The notes under the pieces are model-generated. The model had not been told where the DNA came from, did not search any database, and worked only from the letters and a program-made list of their open reading frames with translations. Position numbers and translations under genes: made by a program. Shown one piece after another: positions 27,450 through 36,493 of a DNA stretch of 56,063 bases. Each line of letters begins with the position of its first letter. The first letter of the stretch is position 1. This DNA is from Nostoc sp. CMAA1605 (lineage in GTDB: Bacteria > Cyanobacteriota > Cyanobacteriia > Cyanobacteriales > Nostocaceae): contig NZ_PJIZ01000048.1 in the NCBI RefSeq assembly GCF_021596505.1, forward strand, positions 1 through 56,063. Reading direction: 5' to 3'.

Positions 27450-27605
27450 GGGTTGGGGATTGGGAAGAGGCAGGGGGCAGGGGGCAGGGGGCAGGGGACT
27501 GGGGACTGGAGACTGGGGACAAGGTAGATTTGACTCCTTCCTATTCCCCATGCCCTATGCCCTATGCCCTATGCCCTATGCCCCATGCCCCATGCCCCAT
27601 TCCCC
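27450..27605. repeat. STRR blocks (GGGGCAG-like, then CCCTATG heptamers)
   Basis: Two adjacent tandem blocks: GGCAGGG/GGACTGG units (about 27470-27520), then CCCTATG and CCCCATG heptamers (about 27547-27602). They fill the space between the redoxin gene and the converging hypothetical gene. Open frames through this stretch on either strand are repeat-encoded and not genes. Confidence 0.8.
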
Positions 27606-27606
27606 A

Positions 27607-28119
27607 TTAATGTTGAATTTCCAAATTGAGAATATAGTGTCCTAATTGGACATTTTCTGCCCAAAGTTCGTACTCTATACGTAGATGCTCTGGCAGGGGA
27701 TTGCCACTGAGGGTGAGATTTTTGGTAAAGTTGCGTAAGCGGATGGGATCATTGGGTTGTATTGATTCTGTAGGTAGCCAATATCGGCTCACCCCATAAA
27801 CACCTTGTTCCCAAAAGTGACGGTAACTCACCTGTTCGTTACCTTGCATGGTCATAATGATCCGATAAGGAGAAATTTCCAACCACAGCACTCTAGGGCT
27901 AGTGGGAGTATAAGCTTTAGTTTTGTGTGGGGTCGCTGTATCTTCTATTTCGTGGGGAAATGCAACTTCACAGGTGATTAGAGGCGGTGCAGTTAATAGT
28001 AGATGGAATCTATCAGTGTCTTTCTGATACAGCGTGCCAGCAGTTTCTACCACTGACCAGAATGGCAGGTCTGTGGAAATATGTGATAAGCACACGGGCT
28101 TGCGGTGATGAGTGAGCAT
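27607..28119 (-). CDS. hypothetical protein, 170 residues
   Basis: An uninterrupted frame with balanced protein-like composition (MLTHHRKPVCLSHISTDL at the start, VLWLEISPYRIIMTM in the middle, AENVQLGHYILNLEIQH at the end). It is rich in aromatic and beta-strand-forming residues, with no signal peptide, membrane helix or recognised motif, so a soluble beta-rich fold is likely. I do not recognise the family. Codon use resembles the neighbouring genes. Confidence 0.6.
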   Translation of the reverse strand: MLTHHRKPVCLSHISTDLPFWSVVETAGTLYQKDTDRFHLLLTAPPLITCEVAFPHEIEDTATPHKTKAYTPTSPRVLWLEISPYRIIMTMQGNEQVSYRHFWEQGVYGVSRYWLPTESIQPNDPIRLRNFTKNLTLSGNPLPEHLRIEYELWAENVQLGHYILNLEIQH

Positions 28120-28501
28120 GGGAGCGTTGAAGGCTAAAAGCTATTGAACAAGATGAAATTAATACCAGATACTTCAGTTGATTGGGTAAGCAACTAAAGA
28201 ATAAAACATAGTAAAACTTGCTTAATATTAACTGAAGATGCTTTTTTAGTAAGCTATATAAACAAACATCAAAATAAGTTGAATATGAATCTCAAAAGTT
28301 CATGTAAGAATAATGAAATTTATTAAGTAAACTCTGTGAAAAGTTATACTTTTGTGAAAAAAGACAACTAAGAGTTACCATCAGAATACTTACTGAGTAT
28401 CCCACATAAGAGTGAAGTAGCAATAACTAAAAAATAAATCTATACTAACCCAAGTTGCTATATGAATCCGCTTTGATTCGGTGAAATTGTTTGCGTAGGT
28501 A

Positions 28502-28562
28502 GGGAACAGGGAACAGGGAACAGGGAACAGAGAACAGGGAACAGGGAACAGGGAACAGGGAA
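28502..28562. repeat. 7-bp tandem repeat (GGGAACA, about 8.5 copies)
   Basis: Consecutive GGGAACA units with one GAGAACA variant. A typical STRR heptamer array, non-coding. Confidence 0.9.
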
Positions 28563-28921
28563 GAAGAAATAAAAGTGTACCTAGCTTCGCAAAAATCAAA
28601 TACGAGTCCTATAGTTAGCAAGATAGGGAATAGATAATTAAGCGCAATGAAAAGCAGCTTGTTTCAGCTACAGACAGTTTTCTCAAAATTCCATCGAAAT
28701 TCACCCCAACTTAGCTGATTAGCAATTTTGAGAGAGCAAAAAGCGATACTATACTAGGCAGTCTCTATCAATAATGGGCATAGGGTATAGGGCATGGGGT
28801 ATGGGGGTTGTATTTTTCTCCACCTGCTTACAATGCTTCTGCTGTTTCCCTGTTGCTAATTGTTCAAGTTTGGGTTTTGGATTGACTATTTTGAAGAGAG
28901 TTTCATCTAAAATCCGTCTTG

Positions 28922-28960
28922 AAAAGTTCTGTACGCGGGAAACCCGGCTGTAGAACTTTT
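28922..28960. repeat. palindromic repeat 52 bp before aroA
   Basis: Outer arms AAAAGTTCT (28922-28930) and AGAACTTTT (28952-28960), inner arms CGGG and CCCG around AAA. It would fold into a strong, almost complete hairpin. It could be a dispersed element or a leader/terminator structure in the aroA 5' region. Confidence 0.6.
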
Positions 28961-29012
28961 CGCAAAATCTCAAATTCCCAGTCCCCAATCTCTAATTTTC
29001 AGAAAGTATATT

Positions 29013-30365
29013 GTGATGTTAGCTGCTGCCATAACATTAGAATCTCAAGAAGACCTTTCCCACAAGTTAATTATTCAAACACCTGCTACTGGGGTATCCT
29101 TACAGGGTCGTATCCAGATACCAGGGGATAAATCAATTTCCCATCGGGCTTTGATGTTGGGTGCGATCGCCCAAGGTGAAACGGAAATCCAAGGGTTACT
29201 TTTGGGTGAAGATCCCCGTAGCACTGCTAGCTGTTTTCAAGCTATGGGTGCAGAAATTTCACCGTTGAATACTGAATTGGTGCGGGTGAAAGGTATTGGT
29301 TTAGGTAATTTACAAGAACCTGTAGATGTGTTGAATGCGGGTAACTCTGGGACAACACTGCGTCTGATGTTGGGATTGTTAGCATCTCATCCAGGACGCT
29401 TTTTTACAGTCACCGGTGATAATTCTTTGCGATCGCGTCCCATGTCCCGTGTCGTCAAACCCCTGCAACAAATGGGGGCGCAAATCTGGGGACGTAAGGA
29501 TAATTCTTTAGCACCTTTGGCGGTACAAGGACAAATCCTCAAACCCATTCACTATCATTCACCCATCGCCTCTGCCCAGGTAAAATCCTGTATTATGCTG
29601 GCGGCTTTATTCACTGAGGGTAAAACTACGGTGACAGAACCAGCCCTATCCCGTGACCACAGCGAACGGATGCTACGGGCGTTTGGTGCAGATGTCAGTG
29701 TTGATCCAGAAACCAAAAGCGTGACGGTCACAGGCCAGGCGCAATTGTACGGTCAAAAAGTCATTGTCCCAGGGGATATTAGTTCTGCGGCCTTTTGGTT
29801 AGTGGCTGGGGCGATTGTTCCTGGTTCAGAATTGGTGGTGGAAAACGTCGGCGTGAATCCCACCCGCACAGGAATTTTAGAAGCTTTGGAAATGATGGGG
29901 GCGGATATCCAATTAGAAAATCAGCGTGAAGTCGCCGGGGAACCTGTGGCGGATCTGCGAGTGCGTTATAGTCGTTTACGCAGTTGCACCATTGCTGGGG
30001 ATATCGTACCGCGCATGATTGATGAAATCCCGATTTTGGCTGTGGCGGCGGTGTTTGCCGAAGGTACTACCGTAATTCGGGATGCAGAAGAGTTGAGAGT
30101 CAAAGAAAGCGATCGCATTACAGTGATGGCGCAACAACTCAATAAACTCGGCGCGCAAGTGACGGAATTACCAGACGGGATGGAAATTACAGGCGGGACT
30201 CCCTTAAGAGGAACAGACGTTGATAGCCATACCGATCATCGCATCGCCATGAGTTTAGCGATCGCCGCCTTAAACGCCAGTGGCGTGACCACAATTCACC
30301 GCGCTGAAGCCGCCGCTATTTCTTATCCTAATTTCACTAACACACTGAAACAGATTTTGGGGTAA
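29013..30365 (+). CDS. aroA: 3-phosphoshikimate 1-carboxyvinyltransferase (EPSP synthase)
   Basis: A 450-residue shikimate-pathway enzyme joining shikimate-3-phosphate and phosphoenolpyruvate on the way to chorismate. Signatures: [66 protein letters not shown], and [17 protein letters not shown] near the end. All are present and the length is normal. Start can be GTG 29013 or the adjacent ATG 29016. The LRSRPM and NAGNSGT loops are of the common bacterial type. Confidence 0.96.
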   Translation: MMLAAAITLESQEDLSHKLIIQTPATGVSLQGRIQIPGDKSISHRALMLGAIAQGETEIQGLLLGEDPRSTASCFQAMGAEISPLNTELVRVKGIGLGNLQEPVDVLNAGNSGTTLRLMLGLLASHPGRFFTVTGDNSLRSRPMSRVVKPLQQMGAQIWGRKDNSLAPLAVQGQILKPIHYHSPIASAQVKSCIMLAALFTEGKTTVTEPALSRDHSERMLRAFGADVSVDPETKSVTVTGQAQLYGQKVIVPGDISSAAFWLVAGAIVPGSELVVENVGVNPTRTGILEALEMMGADIQLENQREVAGEPVADLRVRYSRLRSCTIAGDIVPRMIDEIPILAVAAVFAEGTTVIRDAEELRVKESDRITVMAQQLNKLGAQVTELPDGMEITGGTPLRGTDVDSHTDHRIAMSLAIAALNASGVTTIHRAEAAAISYPNFTNTLKQILG

Positions 30366-30428
30366 TGGGGATTGGGGACTGGGGATTAGGGATTGGGGCA
30401 TTGGGCATTGGGCATTGGGCATTGGGGA
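30366..30428. repeat. STRR block (GGGGATT / GGGCATT heptamers)
   Basis: Directly after the aroA stop codon, GGGGATT, GGGGACT and GGGCATT units follow in tandem. Confidence 0.8.
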
Positions 30429-30536
30429 CTTCCAGAAAATAACTGATTCAATAAATCAGACCAAAATATGATCATTGGATTCTTCCCCCCTGCTCCCTGC
30501 CCCCTGCCCTCTCTCTGTCTCCGCCGCAAACCCCAC

Positions 30537-31373
30537 TTACATCTTTTGGGCTATTTGCAGGGCTGATAAAAACGATACAGAAATATTAGTAATGGAGTTT
30601 TTTTCTAACACAGTCTTTAAGCCAGCAAATAAAGCATTTCTTTGTTGCGGATCTAAAGCTATGTATGGCGACAGGGTACTTAAAAGCGTTAAATAATCAT
30701 CAATACTATAAGTGAACTCACAAGGGAATTCTTCCGAGACAAAACACTTAAACAGACCAGAATCAATCACACTCTGTCCGAATCTGAGTATTTGTTTGTG
30801 CTGTGTTTCTCGTTCTTCGTATCTTCCTAAAGCTGGGGCTTGATGCTGATAAACCTCCTCAAAAGCCGCGTAAACTTCATACTGGGGTTGGGGTGTCATA
30901 TTCCACAGCAAAATTAAATGACCATCTGCTTTTAAAGCATCGGCTGCTTTTGCATAGCCAATTTCTGGTGAAACCCAATGAAAAGATGTCGCCGCTAAAA
31001 CAGCATGATATTTTTCAGGCTCTAGCGGCCACTCTTCAAAAGATGTATTAGTAATTTCTACAGAAGGATATTGTATACAATTTTGCTCTACTATTTGGCA
31101 AAGTTTCTGGCTTGGCTCTAGACAGACCATTGTGAAACCTAACTGAGCAAAAGCAACTGTAGCATTTCCAGGGCCACAGCCGATTTCTAAAATAACTGCG
31201 TCTTGTGGAAGTTTAGCTAACTCTACAGCACGGTGAATTAATTGCTGAGGATAGCGTGGTCTAGTTTTGTTATAGGCATCAGCTACTTCGCTATACCAGT
31301 TTTTTCTCTGCTGCGAAGTGTAGATATTTGCTACTTGGCTATACCAACTTTTTCTTTGTTCTAAATCTTTCAT
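30537..31373 (-). CDS. class I SAM-dependent methyltransferase
   Basis: A 278-residue methyltransferase with motif I VILEIGCGPGNATVAFAQ, the acidic strand-2 end MVCLEPSQ, and SFHWVSPEIGYAKAADALK, typical of the UbiE/trans-aconitate-type methyltransferases. The N-terminus contains a short internal duplication (RKSWYSQVANIY, then RKNWYSEVADAY). I start it at ATG 31373; the in-frame ATG at 31409 falls inside a TGCCAA/TTGGCA palindrome (31404-31419). Substrate unknown. Confidence 0.82.
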   Translation of the reverse strand: MKDLEQRKSWYSQVANIYTSQQRKNWYSEVADAYNKTRPRYPQQLIHRAVELAKLPQDAVILEIGCGPGNATVAFAQLGFTMVCLEPSQKLCQIVEQNCIQYPSVEITNTSFEEWPLEPEKYHAVLAATSFHWVSPEIGYAKAADALKADGHLILLWNMTPQPQYEVYAAFEEVYQHQAPALGRYEERETQHKQILRFGQSVIDSGLFKCFVSEEFPCEFTYSIDDYLTLLSTLSPYIALDPQQRNALFAGLKTVLEKNSITNISVSFLSALQIAQKM

Positions 31374-31666
31374 AAGTTGTGTGCAAGTGAGCTTTATACC
31401 AAGTGCCAATATTTTGGCAACATATCACCTATTAACTTAACTTGCCCATCCAAAACTGACACAGCAAACTAGAAAAGCTTTTAGCAGCAGGCAGAAAGGA
31501 AAGTGATAGCGAGAAAAGCTACACCTCTACACTAGAGACTGCCAGCTAAAAAAATAAATTATTTTCTGGAAGTCTCCTATCCAGGCTCCTAACCCAAATC
31601 ATCATAAATGATTTAGGATGATTATAAATGTGTTGTTGACTATCAGATTTAATTATCTAATATCTC

Positions 31667-32131
31667 CTAAATGTAATACATGGGACTCTGCTGAGTACGT
31701 GCCTCTCTTTCTTGACACAAATCTTGGAGTGTATAGCGATTCAAAACCTCCGTCGAGGCTGCATTAGCTTGATCCCAAATTTCATGAACTAAAGTTTTTT
31801 CTAAAGATGGAGATTCGGAAATATCTTTGTCTTTGCGCTCACCTTCTACCAAAGTGATGATTTCTAATAAGGTAATTTGCCAAGGTTCACGCACTAAAAC
31901 AAACCCTCCTTTGGCACCACGTTGACTTTGTACCACGCCAGCACGCCGCAAGGTAGTCAAAATTTGTTCTAGATATCGCTCAGGTATGGGTTGTTTGGCA
32001 GTAATTTCACCCACAGTCAGAACTTTCTGTCCGTGGTGAGTTGCCAATTCTAATAGTGCCAGTAGCGCGTATTCAACTTTGGCAGATAAATCTAAAAGAG
32101 CGTAGTTTTGGCTATTCAAGTGTGTACTCAA
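31667..32131 (-). CDS. Rrf2-family transcriptional regulator (CymR-like)
   Basis: A 154-residue Rrf2 repressor. The winged helix-turn-helix spans about residues 12-75: LSAKVEYALLALLELATHHG, ITAKQPIPERYLEQIL, and the wing VVQSQRGAKGGFVL. The three cysteines of the IscR iron-sulphur site are absent (only one Cys, in LQDLCQ), so it resembles CymR-type regulators of cysteine synthesis rather than IscR. It is transcribed away from cysE, with a palindromic motif between them (32231-32253). Control of cysE and of itself is a reasonable inference. Confidence 0.88.
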   Translation of the reverse strand: MSTHLNSQNYALLDLSAKVEYALLALLELATHHGQKVLTVGEITAKQPIPERYLEQILTTLRRAGVVQSQRGAKGGFVLVREPWQITLLEIITLVEGERKDKDISESPSLEKTLVHEIWDQANAASTEVLNRYTLQDLCQEREARTQQSPMYYI

Positions 32132-32230
32132 GATAATACGGTTAGTTGATTGATTTAACGCAATTTATGCGAATTTAATTTTTTCTCAGTCTTAGATGTG
32201 ATAACATCCGACTTATAAAGTAAAGACATA

Positions 32231-32253
32231 AATCTATCGACTTACCGTAGATT
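32231..32253. promoter_or_regulatory. candidate Rrf2 operator between rrf2 and cysE
   Basis: AATCTA (32231-32236) and TAGATT (32248-32253) form a 6-bp inverted repeat around TCGACTTACCG. The same 22-nt sequence recurs with one mismatch at 5870-5891 on the other strand. Overall length (23 bp) and palindromic ends fit known Rrf2/CymR operators. The remaining intergenic DNA (32132-32469) holds a GTGTAAGGG-type repeat near 32312-32350 and another TTATCGACTC at 32391-32400. Confidence 0.55.
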
Positions 32254-32469
32254 ATCTTACACAATTTTACCCAATTGCTTCAACTGTTCTTGGTGAGGAC
32301 ACAACAACAAGGGGTGTAAGGGTGTGGGGGTGTAAGGGTATGAGGGCGTAAAAGATTGTTTGAAAATCACTTTGCGGTGATTTCAGGCACTTATCGACTC
32401 CTTATAGCCCTAAACCTCATATCTTCATACTTCTATAACCCTAAATCCATCCATTTACTCAGGAAGATC

Positions 32470-33198
32470 ATGCTACTAACTGATTTACGAACCATATATG
32501 AGCGTGACCCAGCAGCACGGAATTGGCTGGAGGTGTTGTTTTGTTATCCGGGGTTGCAAGCGTTATTGTTTCATCGCTTGTCACACTGGCTGTATAAACT
32601 GAATGTGCCGTTTATACCACGGTTTCTTTCTCATATTAGTCGGTTCCTAACTGGGATTGAGATTCACCCAGGGGCAGTTATTGGCAAGGGCGTATTTATT
32701 GATCACGGTATGGGTGTAGTTATTGGTGAAACAGCCATTATTGGTGATTATGCTTTAATTTATCAAGGTGTCACCTTGGGGGGTACGGGGAAAGAGACAG
32801 GTAAACGTCACCCGACAATAGGTAGTCATGTAGTTGTAGGTGCGGGTGCGAAGGTATTGGGTAATATTACCATCGGCGATCGCGTCCGTGTTGGCGCAGG
32901 CTCAGTTGTGTTAAGAGATGTTCCCAGCAACACTACAGTGGTGGGAATTCCAGGGCGTGTAACCCGTGAAAATAACTCCAATACAGATTTTTTGGCGCAT
33001 GGAAAACTGCGCGACGTAGAAGCAGAAGTGATTCGAGCGTTGTTTGAGAGAGTCAAAAATTTAGAAAAACAAATAGAACAGCTAGAAACTAAATCAACCC
33101 CAGTCCCCACTTACATAACGCTAGAGCAACTTTACAACTCTCACCAAACTGAGTCCGATTCCATGATTGAAGAATTTTTAGATGGTGCGGGAATTTGA
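32470..33198 (+). CDS. cysE: serine O-acetyltransferase
   Basis: A 242-residue enzyme activating serine to O-acetylserine, the precursor of cysteine. I start it at ATG 32470, preceded by an AGGAAG ribosome site; earlier in-frame codons lie in a repeat-rich leader. The N-terminal helical part ([20 protein letters not shown]) precedes the left-handed beta-helix of hexapeptide repeats ([20 protein letters not shown], then [19 protein letters not shown]). The residues of the catalytic His/Asp region are present. A C-terminal coiled tail ([17 protein letters not shown]) is longer than in short CysE forms. The adjacent Rrf2 gene suggests sulphur-responsive control. Confidence 0.95.
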   Translation: MLLTDLRTIYERDPAARNWLEVLFCYPGLQALLFHRLSHWLYKLNVPFIPRFLSHISRFLTGIEIHPGAVIGKGVFIDHGMGVVIGETAIIGDYALIYQGVTLGGTGKETGKRHPTIGSHVVVGAGAKVLGNITIGDRVRVGAGSVVLRDVPSNTTVVGIPGRVTRENNSNTDFLAHGKLRDVEAEVIRALFERVKNLEKQIEQLETKSTPVPTYITLEQLYNSHQTESDSMIEEFLDGAGI

Positions 33199-33203
33199 TT
33201 TTG

Positions 33204-33314
33204 GTCAATGGTCAATAGTCAATAGTCAATAGTCATTAGTCATTAGTTATTAATACTTCTTCTACCTTGTCTACCTTGTCTCCTAATCCCTAATCCCCAA
33301 TCCCCAATCCCCCC
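33204..33314. repeat. composite STRR block, left copy flanking crp
   Basis: GTCAATA/GTCATTA units, then CTACCTTGT units, then CCCTAAT/CCCCAAT units. The right copy at 33971-34060 has the same three parts in inverted order, so the two blocks form long imperfect inverted repeats around the Crp-type gene. Confidence 0.8.
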
Positions 33315-33376
33315 TTGTATCAGAACGCCTACTATAGATATACTACGGTTAATGAATCGGTTAAGTGTAATATCCA

Positions 33377-33967
33377 GTGGTGTCACTAAAATCAAGCTTT
33401 ATTAACTCAGCTAGTCACAATACTAAGCTGTTGTTTACACGACGGTCATTTTTACCGGAGTATCAAAATAGCCTCTGGCAGATTGACACGGGTTTTGTTA
33501 GAACCTTTACATATCTGGAAAATGGTACAACTGTAGCCTTGGGGTTATGGGGTGCTGGAGATGTTATTGGTAAGGCTCTATCAAAATTAGAACCTTATCA
33601 AATGGAGTGTTTGACTAAGGTGGAGGCGAGAATCTTACCCTTAGATGAATGGTCTTATCCGACAGAAACTTTATTGGCGCACATCCAACAAGCTGAAGAG
33701 TTAGCCGTGATTCGCAGCTACAAGAAAGTAGAGACTATGCTGCTGAAGTTGTTGGCGTGGTTATCTCACAGGTTTGGTTCAGAAGTAGAGAAAGGACGCT
33801 TGATAGATATGCGTCTGACTCACGAAGACTTAGCTGATATGATTGGTTCGACAAGGGTGACAGTAACTCGCATTTTGGGACAGTTTGAGCAGGAGGGATT
33901 GATTGACAGGCGATCGCTCAATAGAATTATTCTGCGAGAAGAAGAGATTTGGTATTACGAGATTTAG
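33377..33967 (+). CDS. Crp/Fnr-family transcriptional regulator
   Basis: A 196-residue regulator starting at GTG 33377. Residues about 20-115 form a shortened cNMP-binding-like beta-roll (WQIDTGFVRTFTYLENGTTV, ALGLWGAGDVIG). The C-terminal HTH is clear: RLTHEDLADMIGSTRVTVTR then ILGQFEQEGLI. The residues that bind cAMP in CRP (the G-E and R-S/T-A motifs) are missing, so the ligand is unknown. It lies between composite inverted repeats and 224 bp ahead of the amino-acid transporter. Confidence 0.85.
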   Translation: MVSLKSSFINSASHNTKLLFTRRSFLPEYQNSLWQIDTGFVRTFTYLENGTTVALGLWGAGDVIGKALSKLEPYQMECLTKVEARILPLDEWSYPTETLLAHIQQAEELAVIRSYKKVETMLLKLLAWLSHRFGSEVEKGRLIDMRLTHEDLADMIGSTRVTVTRILGQFEQEGLIDRRSLNRIILREEEIWYYEI

Positions 33968-33970
33968 TTG

Positions 33971-34060
33971 TTGGGGATTGGGGATTGGGGACTGGGTACT
34001 GGGAGACAAGGTAGACAAGTATCTCAATGACTAATAACTATTGACTATTGACTATTGACT
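33971..34060. repeat. composite STRR block, right inverted copy flanking crp
   Basis: GGGGATT units, then GACAAGGTAGACAAG, then GACTATT units: the reverse complement order of 33204-33314. A weaker hairpin, CCCGACT/AGTCAGG with a T-rich loop, follows at 34065-34085. Confidence 0.8.
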
Positions 34061-34191
34061 AATACCCGACTGTTTTTTAGTCAGGAAAAATGATTTAATA
34101 AAATTCTTGTAAATGTATGTCTACATTTTCTTGTGTGGGCATAAAGTGTTGCGTTTTACAACTTTTTTAATAACTAAATAACTATTTACCA

Positions 34192-35409
34192 ATGAAAAAA
34201 ATATTATCTCGACAAAGTATATTAACATCTGCCTGTGTGCTACTCATAACAGCTTGTGGAAGTAATACCGCAAATAATTCTACAAGTGAGACACCTAGTA
34301 GCTCAAACCAATCTACAACAATTCCTATTGGTATTGCGATCGCTCAAACTAGTAATGTCGCTTTGTTAGGTCAAGAACAGGTAGCTGGAGTGAAAATTGC
34401 CGAAAAGTATTTTAATGATAAGGGTGGTATTAACGGTACACTCATTAAGTTAGTATTGCAAGACACTGCTGGAGACGAAGCAGGCGCGATTAATGCTTTT
34501 CAAACTTTAATTAATAGAGATAAAGTAGTTGGGATTGTCGGCCCTACTTTATCGCAGCAAGCCTTTAGTGCTGACCCTGTAGCTGAACGTGCTAAAGTAC
34601 CAGTCATCGGCCCATCAAATACAGCTAAAGGTATACCTGAAATCGGTGATTATGTCGCTCGTGTTTCTGTTCCGGTTTCTGTAGTTGCACCTAATGCTGT
34701 CAAAGCTGCTCTCAAACAAAATCCTAATATTAAAAAGGTTGCTGTTTTCTTTGCTCAAAATGATGCTTTTAGCAAATCAGAAACGGAAATTTTTCAAAAG
34801 ACTGTTAAAGACCAAGGTTTAGAATTAGTCACAGTTCAAAAGTTTCAAACAACTGACACTGACTTTCAAAGCCAAGCTACCAACGCCATTAATTTAAAAC
34901 CAGATTTAGTAATTATTTCGGGATTAGCGGCTGATGGTGGTAACTTAGTTAGACAATTGAGGGAACTAGGTTATAAAGGCTTAATTATTGGTGGAAATGG
35001 ATTAAATACATCAAATATTTTCCCGGTTTGTAAAGCTTTGTGCGATGGTGTGTTGATAGCTCAAGCTTACAGTCCAGAACATCCTGGCGAGATTAACGCG
35101 GCTTTTCGTAAAGCTTACTTAGATCAGTTTAAGAAAGAACCCCCTCAATTTAGCGCGCAAGCTTTTACCGCAGTGCAAGTATATGTAGATGCGCTCAAAG
35201 AGTTAGATAATAAAAGCAAAGTTGCTCAGTTACAACTACCACAGTTAAGAACAGAATTAAACAAGCAAATCTTGGTAGGTAAGTACAATACCATTTTAGG
35301 AGAAATTAGTTTTACTCCTGTAGGTGAGGTTGTACAGAAAGATTTTTATGTGGCTCAAATTAAAATGGAAAAAGATGGTAGTCAGGGTAAGTTTGCATTC
35401 TTGAAGTAG
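34192..35409 (+). CDS. ABC transporter substrate-binding lipoprotein, branched-chain/hydrophobic amino-acid type
   Basis: A 405-residue LivK/NatB-type periplasmic binding protein. The signal peptide ends in the lipobox LITAC with the lipidated Cys22. The Peripla_BP_6 domain follows: IPIGIAIAQTSNVALLGQEQ, GGINGTLIKLVLQDTAGDE, VVGIVGPTLSQQAFSADP. It captures an amino acid (or a related small metabolite) for the permease encoded downstream. The family includes the cyanobacterial N-I neutral-amino-acid and the Urt urea systems; the exact ligand cannot be read off. Confidence 0.92.
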   Translation: MKKILSRQSILTSACVLLITACGSNTANNSTSETPSSSNQSTTIPIGIAIAQTSNVALLGQEQVAGVKIAEKYFNDKGGINGTLIKLVLQDTAGDEAGAINAFQTLINRDKVVGIVGPTLSQQAFSADPVAERAKVPVIGPSNTAKGIPEIGDYVARVSVPVSVVAPNAVKAALKQNPNIKKVAVFFAQNDAFSKSETEIFQKTVKDQGLELVTVQKFQTTDTDFQSQATNAINLKPDLVIISGLAADGGNLVRQLRELGYKGLIIGGNGLNTSNIFPVCKALCDGVLIAQAYSPEHPGEINAAFRKAYLDQFKKEPPQFSAQAFTAVQVYVDALKELDNKSKVAQLQLPQLRTELNKQILVGKYNTILGEISFTPVGEVVQKDFYVAQIKMEKDGSQGKFAFLK

Positions 35410-35430
35410 AGATTGGGATTGGGGAATAGT

Positions 35431-35479
35431 TTGTAGTGAGAACTTTAGTTAAAAAAGGACTAAAGTCCTTACTACGAAC
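35431..35479. repeat. dispersed palindrome AGGACT-AA-AGTCCT, copy 1
   Basis: TTGTAGTGAG, then AGGACTAAAGTCCT, then TTACTACGAAC. Two related copies occur at 40598-40625 and 42536-42570. This copy lies between the binding-protein gene and its permease. Confidence 0.75.
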
Positions 35480-35521
35480 TCAAGTCTCCAATCCCCAATA
35501 GCCAATCCCTCATAAATTACT

Positions 35522-36472
35522 ATGGACATTAGTTTATTTATTCAACAATTGTTAAATGGCCTATCTATTGGTAGTGTCTATGCAATTTTTGCTTTGGGTT
35601 ATACGTTGGTTTATTCCATTTTAGGGATTATTAACTTAGCGCATGGGGCAATTTTTACTCTGGGGGCATATTTTACTTATGCACTCATGGGTGGTAGTTT
35701 TGGATTTAATGGCTTATTTGCTAATTTGATGCTACCAGTACAATTACCATTTGCTATGGCTTTAATTATAGGCAGTGGTTTGGCTGGATTGGTGGGGGTG
35801 GGAATGGAACGCATTGCATTCAAACCTTTGCGAAATAAAGGTTCTGACCCTTTACTAACAGTAGTTTCTAGCTTAGGGGTAGCAGTAGTAATTGTAAATT
35901 TAATTCAGTATTTAGTAGGTGCAGAAAGTTATACTTTTCCTGCTAATACTTTTGGTAATTTACCAGCCGCCATTAATTTTGGGAGTGTAGAAAAACCAAT
36001 TCCCATTCGGAGTGTACAGGTGATTATTTTTGGGGTGTCGATGGTAATTGTGGCTATCCTCACCTATTTTATTAATCGTACTAAATACGGTAAAGCTATG
36101 CAGGCGATCGCAGAAGATCCAGTTACTTCTAGTCTATTAGGAATTGATAGCGATCGCTTTATCATCTTGACATTTTTCCTCAGCAGTTTTCTAGCAGGGT
36201 TAGCCGGGACTTTGGTAGCCTCTAGCGTCAGTATTGCAGGCCCCTATTTTGGTATCGCCTTTGGGTTACGGGGTTTGGCGGTGATTGTTTTGGGTGGTTT
36301 AGGAAGTATCCCTGGTGCGGTTTTGGGGGGTTTACTCATTGGTGTCGTGGAAGCACTCGTCCCGGCGGAATTTTCTGGCTATAAAGACGCTGTAGCTTTT
36401 GGCATTTTATTTGTCATGCTATTAGTTAGACCCCAAGGTTTATTAGGTCGTCGGTTCATCCAGAAAGTATAA
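35522..36472 (+). CDS. ABC transporter permease, LivH type
   Basis: A 316-residue integral membrane protein with about eight hydrophobic helices. Family blocks: QQLLNGLSIGSVYAIFALGY, GIINLAHGAIFTLGAYF, and near the end GLRGLAVIVLGGLGSIPGAV, which contains the cytoplasmic loop contacting the ATPase. It forms the channel together with the LivM-type protein at 37120. It follows the binding-protein gene by 112 bp. Confidence 0.92.
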   Translation: MDISLFIQQLLNGLSIGSVYAIFALGYTLVYSILGIINLAHGAIFTLGAYFTYALMGGSFGFNGLFANLMLPVQLPFAMALIIGSGLAGLVGVGMERIAFKPLRNKGSDPLLTVVSSLGVAVVIVNLIQYLVGAESYTFPANTFGNLPAAINFGSVEKPIPIRSVQVIIFGVSMVIVAILTYFINRTKYGKAMQAIAEDPVTSSLLGIDSDRFIILTFFLSSFLAGLAGTLVASSVSIAGPYFGIAFGLRGLAVIVLGGLGSIPGAVLGGLLIGVVEALVPAEFSGYKDAVAFGILFVMLLVRPQGLLGRRFIQKV

Positions 36473-36493
36473 GGATAGTTGAGTTACAAAGCC

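Larger units (their letters stand above)
28120..29012. other. 893-bp repeat-rich gap before aroA
   Basis: Contains the GGGAACA array (28502-28562), GGGTATA/GGGCATG units near 28775-28806, and the hairpin 28922-28960. I see no coding frame that is not repeat-derived, and no tRNA fold. Confidence 0.5.

Noticed and set aside
27450..27605. Possible CRISPR array
   Set aside because: The repeats are directly adjacent heptamers without unique spacers; the same holds for the arrays at 7031, 28502, 46490 and 49573 and for the 21-bp array at 45119.
34108..34125. NtcA-like GTA...TAC upstream of the amino-acid binding protein
   Set aside because: The spacing is 10 instead of the usual 8 bases and no suitably placed -10 box is evident, so I did not call it.
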